A stretch of 64,000 nucleotides of DNA, from contig JBEWZL010000123.1 of NCBI GenBank assembly GCA_045837725.1, forward strand, positions 389,110 to 453,109, in the 5' to 3' direction. The stretch's first letter is position 1, and every line of letters starts with the position of its first letter. The notes below the pieces were generated by a model. The model saw only the letters and a list, made by a program, of their open reading frames with translations, was not told the origin of the DNA and did no database searches. Shown in pieces: positions 35,794-46,860 of the stretch. The position numbers and the translations under genes are program-made. This stretch comes from Vermamoeba vermiformis (taxonomy: Eukaryota; Tubulinea; Echinamoebida).

Positions 35794-38360
35794 TTAATTG
35801 AGGTCCATATCTTTGCCTTCTTCTTTCACTTCTTCATTCAAGTTCGGAATGCTGTCGGGCGATTGTTGCTGTTGTTGAGACTCGGTGCCTTGACTGACAG
35901 GCAGGTTGTACGAGCGTTTCTCGGGCTCGTTCAAGTCCAGCGAACTTTCTTCCTCGTGCTTAGACTTGACATCTGCAACCGCTGCAATGGCGCCGGTCTT
36001 GTTGTACTTGACAATCTTGGCGCTGAACTTCTTCGTGGCGGTAGTTCTGCTGATGTTCACGACAGGCTTGGACGGGTCCTTGAACTTCATCAACATCGAC
36101 GAGTCTTCATCGTTATCATCGTTAATGCCTAGAATGTAATCGATTTGATTCGCTTCGACTTCAATCGACATCAGATCCACGCGTTCATTTGAACTGGGGA
36201 GCTTCTCGTAATTGGACCTGTTGCACGTGCATTAGATAAACATAACTGCTTTATATTGTAATAACATACTTAGCCTTGGTCGTTAAGAATGCCAAGTAAG
36301 GACTGTCATAAACACCTAGGCCCCACGCTTCTTGATCACCGCGCGTGCTTTTAACGAACAATCTAGTGGGCCAATGTTAGTGCTCGTCTAGTGTAGAATC
36401 GCTTGTGTTACCTCGGATTGGCTTTCAATGTGCCGTGTACGAGGTCTTCGAGCCTCTTTGTCTTCGCTTTGCCGTGGCATAATCTGTTCCAGTTATCCAT
36501 GATCATCTTCACGAGTTCCTATTTGCGAGTGTTACGGCTATTCACTCGGTTAATATTAGCTTACATCTTTCAGCAAGAACGAGCTGGTCATTGTATCGCC
36601 CTTGATGATGGACATGAACTTCAAGTTGTACAGAGCAATGCGCACGATGTCTCGCCAGCCTATTGTTGCCAGTTAGTACACGCAATAGCTCTATGCTGCG
36701 TACCTTTGGGATACATCTGGAAGTGTTCTCGCGTGCAGTTGGTCTTTTTGTTACAGTTTTTACATAGAAATACATAGCCCCAGTCACCTAGTTGCGCACG
36801 CAAAGTTAGTACAGGGACGTTGTGTTCATGACATTAGGCACGTACCAGGCATTGGTGAGTAGTCGGGCTGCTTGGCCATACATCGCTGGTGGAACAAGAG
36901 GTTGCAACTGGTGCACAAAAGATCAACGCGCTGCGTCATTTGATCCTCGACTGATGGGCTCTTCGTGCCACAGTAACAACCTAAGTGTTGAGTTAGGTCC
37001 GCCAGTGACTCGTGCACAACACTTACCGTAGTGGAAAGCAATCACCACTTCACTTGACTCGCTGCTCGATGACTCGTAGTCGGCTATTAAGGGCTGTTAG
37101 TTGGTGGCGCACGTGCGAATTGAACACTTACCATCATCGTCCTCAGCACTCGAAGCACTTTCACCGATCTGGAACTGATCTAATTCATCGCCCGAGAGTT
37201 GAATGTTGTGTGGATTCAAAGTGTTGCTCGAAATGACGGGTGTCAGGCCGTATTCACGTGCCACTTGGTCACTTCTGCGGGGTCTACCTCGTTTTTTCTT
37301 CTCGCCATTGCTGTCATAAGAAGAGGCCTTGGGAGAAATCACGTGCTCACCAGGGCTAGGATTCTTGCGTGGACGACCACGAGGGCGTTTGGACGAGTTC
37401 GGTGCGCTGAAGGAGTGCAACACATCCGTTGAACTAGTTGTAGGGCTATTGAGAAGAGTGTTGACATTGGAGGTCGTTGCTTGATGCGTGACAGGCACTG
37501 CAGGTGCTGACCACGTGTCAGTTGCGCTCGTGCCACTGCTCGACACTGAAGTCGCCGCTGGCAGCTGTGTGGGAGGATAACTCGCCACTATATTGCTCAC
37601 GTTCATCGTGTTCGGGGCAGCGTTTAAAATAGTGCTCAATGTTTGTTTGTTCGCGTCAGCTGTGGTGGTAGTCGGCACAGCACTCGGAATCGGAGTTGGT
37701 ACGTAGTTCATTGTCGTCATGCTGGATCCACCTGCGCTCTCTTCCAACAAGCTTTTCTTTGGTCTGCCACGCTTCTTAGGAATCTTAGGGGGCTTTTCAA
37801 TCTCTTCACCTTTCTTTGGTCGGCCAGGCTTGCGTTTAATACCACCTGAGTTGGGTGACACGACCGGTGAGGTTGACGAGGGTGGCGATGACAGTGGTGG
37901 TGCTTGTTGTGGCGAGGACACTTGTGGTATGTTAGTCACTGGCACTGACAGCGGTGCTTGACTGACTGTGTGGGACAAAGAGCGTTAGCAAGGCTTGGCC
38001 CGCGCACTAATCCTGCGTGTGACGTACCTAATGTATCGACCTTCATGGGCTCTGGTTGTGCAGGTTTTGTTTCAGCGGGCTTGATGACCGAGGCTAGAAT
38101 GTCTAAATAACTCAAAAGTTAATCGCCGCGAGTCTGAAAATGTCGTGAAGCATTACTTGAGCGGATCGACTCGGCTAAGGTCGATGAAAAGGACTCATTT
38201 CCAGCTCTGTACAGTTGATATTAAAAATTATGAATTAAAGATATTGGACGTACTCGACAGCCGGTGAAGTAGATGTCTGGCAAAAATGAAAAATTAATTA
38301 TTAATTTACTGCGCGTCAAAAAAAATCGAAAAAAATACGTACGAATCCATCTGTGGCCAT
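35794..38360 (-). CDS. AT-hook protein with PHD-type finger and winged-helix-like region
   Basis: A nuclear, chromatin-linked protein. Start ATG at 38360 (MATDGF), small exons, then a large exon (about 37098-37977) with four AT-hooks or near copies: KRKPGRPKKG, KKRGRPKKS, KRPRGRPRKN and KKRGRPRRS, which bind the minor groove of AT-rich DNA. Next, an atypical Cys-rich finger (YCGTKSPS...LLCTSCNLLFHQRC...FLCKNC, about 36700-37020), followed by GWRDIVRIALYNLKFMSI. The finger and helix order is reminiscent of the N-terminus of ASH2L, a subunit of histone H3K4 methyltransferase complexes, but no SPRY domain follows. The C-terminus is acidic and Gln-rich. About eleven exons. The ASH2L link is tentative. 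Confidence 0.72.
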
Positions 38361-38935
38361 AAGTCGTTACTGTAATATTATGTCCTCTATATATTCAACA
38401 AAAAGTCAGCAATTAAATGACAAATTAGGAAAAATTAGTAAAATAAATATTTTAAATTATCGATCGCACAAGTTAATGAAATAACCATTTAATGTTATAC
38501 TAATGTCGCAATTGTTCGCTAGCAATTAGAGCTCGCGATATAATATACGATAATCTTTTAATAGTCGTCGGATGGATCCTTACTCTAACTCGGTGGTATT
38601 TTCTTAATACCTAAATAAACACTACAGTGTTGTTCTGAGATTAAGGCGTTGAATAAAGATTGACAAGTATTTTCCTGCGGAAAATTATCCTCCGTTTCTC
38701 TGGTTATCAGCTAGTTTCGCGTATACATTTACAACGTGATACGCAATGAATACGTCATGGCCAGTATAGTTTAATGTTTCTAAGGCGAAATGTGAGTTCC
38801 CGCTGGGACGATGATCTGTGTAAAGCAAATTTGAAATTGAACTCACGGATGTAAACCACTAAAAGGCTTAATTTATCATTTTAAATTTGTGTTGTGTAAC
38901 TTACAAGCAGCTAATTGATTAACATCCATTCGTCA
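38361..38935. other. Divergent intergenic, no gene seen
   Basis: A 575-base spacer between the AT-hook gene (minus) and a small plus-strand gene, so it should hold two promoters. No coding frame or RNA gene was recognised. Confidence 0.5.
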
Positions 38936-39349
38936 ATGTCCCTATTTCAAGATCGCAGGACCAAGCGCACTAGTAAGTAACATATCGCCTTCCTCAGTTA
39001 TTAATACACTCTTTAGCTCTCGTTTTATTTACATTTTTATTTATTAGCTATTTTGACGTCGAACCTAAGCTCAATTTCGTCGCGAAGATTTTTATTTGAA
39101 GATATTGGAGGCGGCTCTGGTAGCAGATATTTATGGGGAGCTGCGGTATTATTATTTTCTGTTGGCTGGATTTATTCAACTTACCACAAGAGAGAAAAGC
39201 TCGCTCTCGATGAGCAAAAGAGACAAGAAAAATTAGAGAAACGGGAAGAAAGGCGCGAGGCTCGTCAAGAAAAGAAAGAGCAGCTCATGGCTCAAGTTGG
39301 GCAATTAAAGGAGAAGTACTTATCTAAAAAATCAGATGACACGAAATAG
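38936..39349 (+). CDS. Small single-pass membrane protein with charged coiled coil
   Basis: Two exons (38936 to about 38972 and about 39049-39349) give about 110 residues starting MSLFQDRRTKRTT. A hydrophobic helix, YLWGAAVLLFSVGWIYSTY, is followed by a long Lys/Glu/Arg-rich helix (EKRQEKLEKREERREARQ segment) likely to form a coiled coil. No family is recognised. The basic N-terminus plus helix could mean a mitochondrial or ER tail-out protein. Confidence 0.65.
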
Positions 39350-39586
39350 ATTCGTTTTTTGACCTATTGGTGTAATAAATATGATGTTAAATGTGTGACT
39401 TCAATAGTGTTAGTGTTTCAGCTTGGACTGGTTGTGTGACGTCTCAATAGGAGACAGGAGACAAAATTACTCTCCACAATTTTGTGGCGGTTACCTCCAC
39501 AACAAGAAACTAGAATGATGACAGGATGTGATATTTATTTATCAAATCAACGTGCAGTACAACAAAGAACGAAATTAACTAGTTGA

Positions 39587-42500
39587 ATGAGTTCCAAACC
39601 GATCTTCAGTGGCTTCACTTTTGTTTTTGATGGACTTACGCTGAAGGAGAAGAACGAAGCCATTAACAAAGTAAAGAGTTACGGAGGAACTGTTTCATAT
39701 TCTTTGGGGCCTAAAGTAAGCGCGATCTACTTAGGATTCGACTTTTCGTGCATAACTTAATTACTAATAATTATCTGATAGGTCTCACATCTCGTAGTAT
39801 CAGATAATTTTAGTCCTACGCCGTATCAGGTGCGTAACAAATTAACTAAATTGGAATTCTAATTTACCGGATCGGATTTCAGTCCGATGTTATCGCTCGT
39901 CATTCAATCGTCACTGTTCGAGCAGCGTATATTACGGAATGTATTCAGCTTGGGGATTTATTGCCTGTGGAGGAATTTTCAGTCCGAAGTGAAGATCCGG
40001 CTATGAACACGAGTACTTCCGTGAGCCCAGCGTCGAGCACAGACGAATTACCTCCACCTAGTGATGTAATTCTAGCTATCGAGCCGATTTCAGTGGAAGA
40101 AGAACCTGCTCCTGGTAGTTTTTTTTAATCTGTGCATGTCACTTCCAATACTAATTTATGGCGCAGTGGTGCTGTCGTCGCCTGTTGTCAAGAAGAAAAT
40201 CATTTCAGGTCGCAACAAAAATCAAAAGAAGGTTATTGTCGTGCAACAAGGTTCTGTGGAGCCGACCAAAGATGTCTCTAACACTGGCCCCGACGCTCCA
40301 CAAGTGCTCAAGTTCAGACGGGACGACATGGATTCTTACAACGTGCTTTTGAGTGCTGCATTGCCCGGCGGCAAGGCAAAGAAATTGCTGGGCCGTTTGA
40401 AAGGTACGAGCACGGGATATGTTGGTCCTTCGAAATCCACTAAAATCAATTTAGAAAATGTTGGGCTGGAACAACCTGCACTAGTTGACACATCGGGCTA
40501 TTTGATCAAACAAGTTTGTTGCGGCAGCTATCATTCTGCTCTCATCAATCGTAAGTGTGCTTGAGCAAGCGTTTATAAATTAACAACGCATTGCACAGAC
40601 GTTGGTCAATTAATGACTTGGGGCTCGGGAGGTGCACGATTAGGACACGGCAGTGGTGCAGTATTGAAACCTACTGTCGTGCCTGGTGTGGAAAACTGCA
40701 TCAAGTTAGCTTGCAGCAGTACTCAAACTGCCGTTCTCACCGGTAGGATTTCTTTTCCTCCCATGAATTCATCTAATAATGGTTGTGTAGCTGAGAGACA
40801 GTTGATAGTGTTTGACGATACCAATGGCCGGGCGAATATTGATGCATCGCACTGCGGGGAAATTGTCAACATCTACTGCGGTAACGGGGTAACTGCTGTT
40901 CGTAACGCCGAGAATTCTGTATATTTTGCTGGCAAGTTCATGAAAAAGAGCTACGGTTTGGATTCGCCAATTGCTGGTGAATTTAAAGCAGTTAGCTTCG
41001 GTGCCGAGCACTGTTTGCTGTTGACGACTGAAGGTACCGTCATGTCTTTGGGCTCCAATAGCAGTGGGCAGCTGGGTATGATGGTACTATAGTGCCGTTG
41101 AAATCGTTTTTAACGTTCGTTCAGGACTTGGTGACAAAACGGAACGCGCGATGCCCGTTACTATTGGTTTGACAGAGGTATCTGCTATCGTAGCAGGCGA
41201 GCGTCACAGTGCGGCAGTAACGAGCAGAGGTGATCTGTACGTGTGGGGTGCTAGCCCTCACGGCTTCGAAGACATGCTGACACCTGTAGCGAATCACTGT
41301 GCCAACGGTATGGTGAAGTTAGACATGTCCAAGGAGCACCTCATTGCGCTCGATTCAACAGTAAGCGATTGCTTTTACGTTCAACATCAGTTAATCAAGT
41401 TCAATTTTAGGGAGACATTTTACGATGGCCTCTCGACTGTTTTGGCAGCAACACTTTTGACGATGTTGACAGCAATCTATTTCTTGTTGAGCGTGCGTGC
41501 AACATATCTTGTGGCGCGCATCATATCATGGTTGAAGTGTCGTCTTGTTCTGCCATCTCGCATCAACTCGTGCAGCATGGCACTGCGGACATGGCGACCA
41601 ATATTATGGACATTCTCGGGGATGAAGCATTTGGCCTCGTTGATCGATCCAAGTTCACTCTCCTCCACACAGCTGTGTTGAACGTGGACTCTGCGGTTGT
41701 ATTGACAGCATTGCTAGACGCGCGATCGGGCTGGGATTTGAACGCGAAAAACTCACACGAAGAGACCCCAGCGGCTCTTTATGTTGCTCAAAATGACATT
41801 CAAGCCTTGGAAATTGTCGCGGAGTGCGGAGCACAACTTGAATCAGCTTTAGTATGCGCCGGAGATTATGGCCGTAACGATATGGTGGACTTATTGCTCG
41901 AATACAACGTTGATCGCACTTGCTTTTTTGAAAGGAAGGTTGCTCATGTGCCTGAGGACATTGTGGACAAAGTTGCTCAAGCAGGCGGTCTTTTGGGCTT
42001 AGATTTTGCCCCCGTCGACGATCTTGAAAGATGCGGCTTGATTCCAATGGTACCGTTGTCGGAGAAATATCCTTGCAAGATTGGCATGGTACGCGGCAAG
42101 GAGGATTTGATGCTTGCTCACAAGGTGACTACGGCTCTGCAATGTTATGGCACTCGAATGTACGTACTGAATATCAACCACTACACAGTACTCATATCGT
42201 CACAGCATTGCCGACACGTGGAGTCATCCTGAGTACATTGCAGGAAGCACTAACACTTTGTTGGCTCTCTTGACGAAGACCTCGGTGAAGGACAAGACCT
42301 TCGTTACTAAGTTGATTGATTCGTACACGAGTGGCAAGCACATTATTCCTGTGTGGGTGGATGAGGAAGAATTGGACATGCCTATCGACTCCAAGAAGAA
42401 ACTCAAGACTTTGTTCGTCAAAAGCGGCTTGCGATTTAATTTCAGCGTGAACGAAGTCGAATCGAACGAGCACAATCACCGAGTGCGCAATTTCACTAAG

Positions 42501-44528
42501 CAGCTTGCTGCTTTCAATACAAAAGGTAACCAGACACGTCACTACTGTGAAAATTCTAACGTCATTAAGCTTTGCACGCGCCTCGTCAAGCCAAGGTTTC
42601 TGTAAATGACTTCTCATTTGCTGAAGAAACTGCTCCGAAGCAAGGATTCAAAAAGCGTCCTGAATTTTGTGTCTACGTCTCAACGACTTTGCACGACATG
42701 GTGGAGGAACGCGAGTTGTTAATCAACAAAGTGTTTCCGGAGATTGAAAAGTTATGCGCTGAAAGAGGTGTGCCCTTTTCGTTCATCGATATGAATGCAG
42801 GAGCACAGAGCGACATTCTCGACTACGATTCTCGTCTGGTTTCAGGATTTGAGTTGATTGACAAAAGGTAATTCATATTAGTTGTTATTCATCGATTGAC
42901 ATTGGAATAGTTCTTGCTTTATTGGCTTGTTTGGCGAGCGTTATGGATGGCACTCGCAATATGGTGGCGCCGAAGCCTTTGCCAAGAACATCGACTTGGC
43001 TTCACAAACGGGCCATAAATGGGTCTCTGCATTCGAGTAAGTCTAGTGATTATAAGTCGATGTGAAACCTAACGTTGTTATCACTAAGAAATCGCTCGAT
43101 AAATGAGCTCGAAGTCATTCACGGTGTGCTCAGACACGTACCAAGTGACAAATTGGGCTCATTTGCTGAACATTATGACGAAGCTGCTCAAGGAGAAATT
43201 CCAAGAGACGTTTTATTCTATTACCGAGAGCCATCATACGTCCAAAAGATTCCCATAAAGAAGAAATCTCAGTTCGTTAGCGAGAGCTACTCGGCCAAGA
43301 GTTTGCTGAACGACATGAAGTACAGAATCGGTCTCGCTGGATTGCCAAGCAAAAATTACAGGTAATCCAACAATGAATACCTTTCATACGCACTCGCTCA
43401 TCAATAATTCTAGACATCCAAGCGACTTTGCTACCGAGATTTTGAATGATTTGAGAAAAGTTCTAGACAAGCAATTTCCTGGGACAATGGAGCCCATTAC
43501 TTTGGCTGAAGTAGAAGCGTGTCAACAGCAAAGCGTTATCGAACGCTTATCTACTTCATCAGTGCGTTTATTCAATACGACACGAACACTGATGCACTCG
43601 TACATCAATTCTCGCTCACGATATCCATTTACAATCAAAGGAGCTGAAGGGTCCGGCAAAACATACCTACTTGCGTCAATTGCTGCGGAGTACCAAAAAT
43701 ACAATCCCGAGGCCCTTGTAGTATTCGTCGCGATCGATATGTACAACAACCAAAACGATCTTGCGAAGAAAGGCGTGATCCAGCAGATCAGGTAAACCTA
43801 CTTGTTTCGTATGGCTTTTTGTCTAACTTTTGTAGATCTCGCTGCGGAGAATGTCCTGCGCAATCTTTCACCGAATGGCTCGACCACGCGGGGCGCAAGA
43901 TGCCTGTCCTTCTGGTCGTTGATGGAGTTCACAAGTTGAGCGTAAGTATCTCAATTGTACCAATATACAAGCTCACACAATGATAGGAATTTTGGATTCC
44001 GGAAGATGAACTCTTGCCGCACAACGTGAAGCTTATTACGTCACGAGCCCTTGACAACTATGACCGTCCCTTCACCCACTCACTTAGTCTCACCGACTCT
44101 GAGTTCAACCTTTACGTGTCTCATTGCTTCGACCTCAACAGGAGCAGAGATGTCAACAAAGTTTTCGAGGAAGACGATGTGAAACAGCGGATTGTAGAGC
44201 TCCTTCCTGCCAAGGAGTTGCCAATTGTTCGCCTTTTAGTAGATGAAATCTCTCGTGCCACACTAGCAGCAGACGTGGAGGAGATTTTTGCCAAGTTTGA
44301 AGGACAGCAGATTCAGACTTTGATTGCCGAAATTGGTACGTTCACCATCGAGGAGATAACGTGACTAACCATTTTTTAGTTTTGCCTAATCTGCGCAAGG
44401 AGTTCAACAACATCGAGCAAGCGTTGAAAATCGTCTTTACTAGTCCATCGCTGCCAGAAATGTTTAAGAATGGAATTTCCTTTGAGCGGGCTTGTCGCTT
44501 AAAATATCTGCTCAACTTGCCTTTGTAA
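39587..44528 (+). CDS. BRCT-RCC1-ankyrin-TIR-like-DUF4062-NTPase STAND protein
   Basis: A very large multidomain protein of the STAND/NLR type. In order: BRCT domain (IFSGFTFVFDGL, SHLVVSD, about 39587-39990); RCC1-type repeats (about 40480-41560; MTWGSGGARLGHG, SLGSNSSGQLG, DLYVWG); ankyrin-like repeats (about 41640-41940); a TIR-like domain (about 42060-42530; IGMVRGKEDL, KHIIPVWVDEEEL); a DUF4062 domain (about 42660-43030; FCVYVSTTLHDMVEERELL, FGERYGWHS); then a P-loop NTPase with Walker A GAEGSGKT (43641-43664), Walker B LLVVDGVHKLS and TSR sensor, ending at 44528. The TIR part lacks the WCxxE motif of NAD-cleaving TIRs. About fifteen exons; frames join across all junctions I checked. DUF4062 next to a NACHT-type NTPase occurs in TEP1 and NPHP3. 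A sensing or defence role is inference. Confidence 0.8.
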
Positions 44529-44584
44529 ATACAGATTTTGTTAATTAAATAACACACGACGTAGCATTATTTATTATTTAAGCC

Positions 44585-46623
44585 ATGCAAAGCGTGCTTC
44601 GTCGATTAGTTAGCCGTTCTGCGAGATGCAATTCCACATCAGGAACTCGAGGACGCGCAAGAGTTTATAAAAAGAATTTCTGGACGTGCTCTGCGCCAAA
44701 ATTTGTTATGCTAGCAGGTGTTGGTGTTGTAGGGGTAAGCATAATTATCCATAATTTTTTAGAATTAATTCAGAAATTAAAAAAAACTCTCTGGATCCAA
44801 CGTAGAAATAATCGTATTGTTTGCGTTTAGGCATTTTCATACAGCGCTCTAGCGCCAAATTCGCGTAATTTAGATTCCAAGACCTCTGTTATTAACCCAG
44901 CGGTGCCAGATGCACAAAATTTGGATGTCAGCGAGGCAGGATTTCGCTGGGTTGATGTAACTGCAGCGAACTTTGACGCAGAGCTTAAAAGAGTAAGAAA
45001 AACCTGCTTTGATTTGAGGCTAATCTCAATGTCCAGTTCAAACAACTCCTTCCGGAAGCCTTTTTAGTCTCAGTTGACACCGAGTTTACTGGCCTTGAAG
45101 CAAGCGAAAAGAATCGTAGTACATGGAACGATTCAATTGCACAGCGCTACCGTAAAAATAGAGATAATTGCAGTCAATTTATGGCATTACAAATTGGTGT
45201 ATGTTTGTGGACCAGAAACGACAAGCAAGAGTAAGTCTGTGTTGCATGTCATTTCACTCGTATTAATGTGTTGCAGATATGTCGCATATCCATTTAATTT
45301 CTATGTGATGCCCAAGGACAAGAACTTCTTGGTTCAAGCATCGTCTTTGCGATTCCTCGCGGATAACCATTACGATTTCAACAAGACGTTTGGGGAAGGC
45401 AAGAAAAGTGTAAATGCTCGATATTGTACTCATCTGAGTATTTTTATAGGAATTCCTTTCTTGAACTTAGATGAGGAGACACAAAGAAAAGATAAAGTGC
45501 TCATACGCTCTTATGATAAAATTACGATTGGACCCAAAGAGGAGATCTTGTTGAACGATTTAGTGTAAGTATATGCACAAATAGCGACTTTACTTATCCG
45601 TGTAGCAAGGAAATATCTGCGTGGCGAGATACGGCAAAACCGGGTGATGTGTTAGAAATGCCCAACTTAACTGGATTTCAACGATTGTTGGCGTATCAAG
45701 AAGTAGACCACAGGTTGGAGGCGTGATGAATTATAATGTTTTGTCTGAACTAATAATTATCCGATCAGGTTTGACGACATCTACTTCGATTCAAAACGAA
45801 CAGGCCCGCAAGTCGTACTGAAGGTGTTAAAGATTACCAAAGAAGAAAAAGAGGATAGAAATAGACAAAAAGTTGAGGCTGCGCTCGTAAGTTTATTATT
45901 ACACGGCAGTACACGTGTTAAAGTTTTGACAGAAAAAAATCGATGAAGAGGTTGGCTTTACAAAGGTCATGAAGAGCATAAACGAACGGTCCAATCAATT
46001 CGTCGTGGTTGGACACAACATGTTCTTGGATCTGTTGCACTTCTACGACAAGTTCTACAAGCGCTTGCCGCAAGAGCTTCCCGAGTTCGTTAAAGAAACC
46101 AACCAATTATTCCCGCAGTACGTACCCGCGCGCTTCCGTGTATTTAGTACTTATATTCATATTTAAAGGGTTATGGATACAAAATACATCGCTATTAACG
46201 ACCCACAGATCTCGAGTGTAGTAAAAACAACGGATCTGGGCTTCTTGCATCAAAATATTGCCAAGTTCAGCACAAATAATTCTCCTAAGATAGGTAAGTA
46301 ATTGACGAGAAACAAAGACGTAAATGTAACGCGACAATTTTAGCCATCCCGTCAAACTTCGGTAGGGACAGTGGATCCGGTGTTTATCACCAAGCAGGTA
46401 ATACAAGATCAATAATAAGAATAAGGGGTATCTCACCCACAAATTGACAGGTTTTGACGCGTTTATCACGGGTTACGTGTACCTGCACATGCTACACACT
46501 CTTGGAGGCAACGCCTTTAATCGTGCTTCAATGATGGCCTTTGCTCCATATATGAACAAAGTGAATTTATCGATGTCGCGAGCTCCACTGGATTTACAAC
46601 CTGTGAGCAAAAACGAAAAATAG
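44585..46623 (+). CDS. parn: PARN-type poly(A) ribonuclease with mitochondrial-like N-terminus
   Basis: A DEDD-family 3' exonuclease that removes poly(A) tails. Catalytic residues are all present: VSVDTEFTGL (Asp and Glu, about 45068-45100), VVVGHNMFLDLLHFY (Asp, about 46000-46050) and HQAGFDAFITGY (His and Asp, about 46391-46480). The PARN-specific linker (PFNFYVMP, IGIPFLN-like segment) separates them. The protein starts MQSVLRRLVSRSARCNSTSGTR, rich in Arg and Ser without acids, followed by a hydrophobic helix (KFVMLAGVGVVGAFSYSAL). This looks like a mitochondrial presequence plus inner-membrane anchor. Plant PARN (AHG2) works in mitochondria, so that location is plausible. No R3H or RRM domain follows. 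About nine exons. It starts only 56 bases after the STAND gene ends. Confidence 0.85.
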
Positions 46624-46860
46624 AATTCCAGATTTAAATTTGTGAGCACATCCACGCAAGCGGCTGTTAATTTTCAGAAATTAAATAAGAGCAATTATAA
46701 CAAATGACCATCGATCAACGAAGGTTGTTAGAATTGTAGCTTAACACATTTTATTTTTATGACAAGTTTCTGACGTTTTTACAATTTGTGGTTCGGTTCA
46801 GAAAACAGCAAATTATTCAGTTATTGTCGAGCCTTTCTCACGCTAAACACAACACAAGCC

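Noticed and set aside
38760-38870. A possible box C/D small nucleolar RNA (GATGAT word)
   Set aside because: No matching D box or terminal stem could be found.
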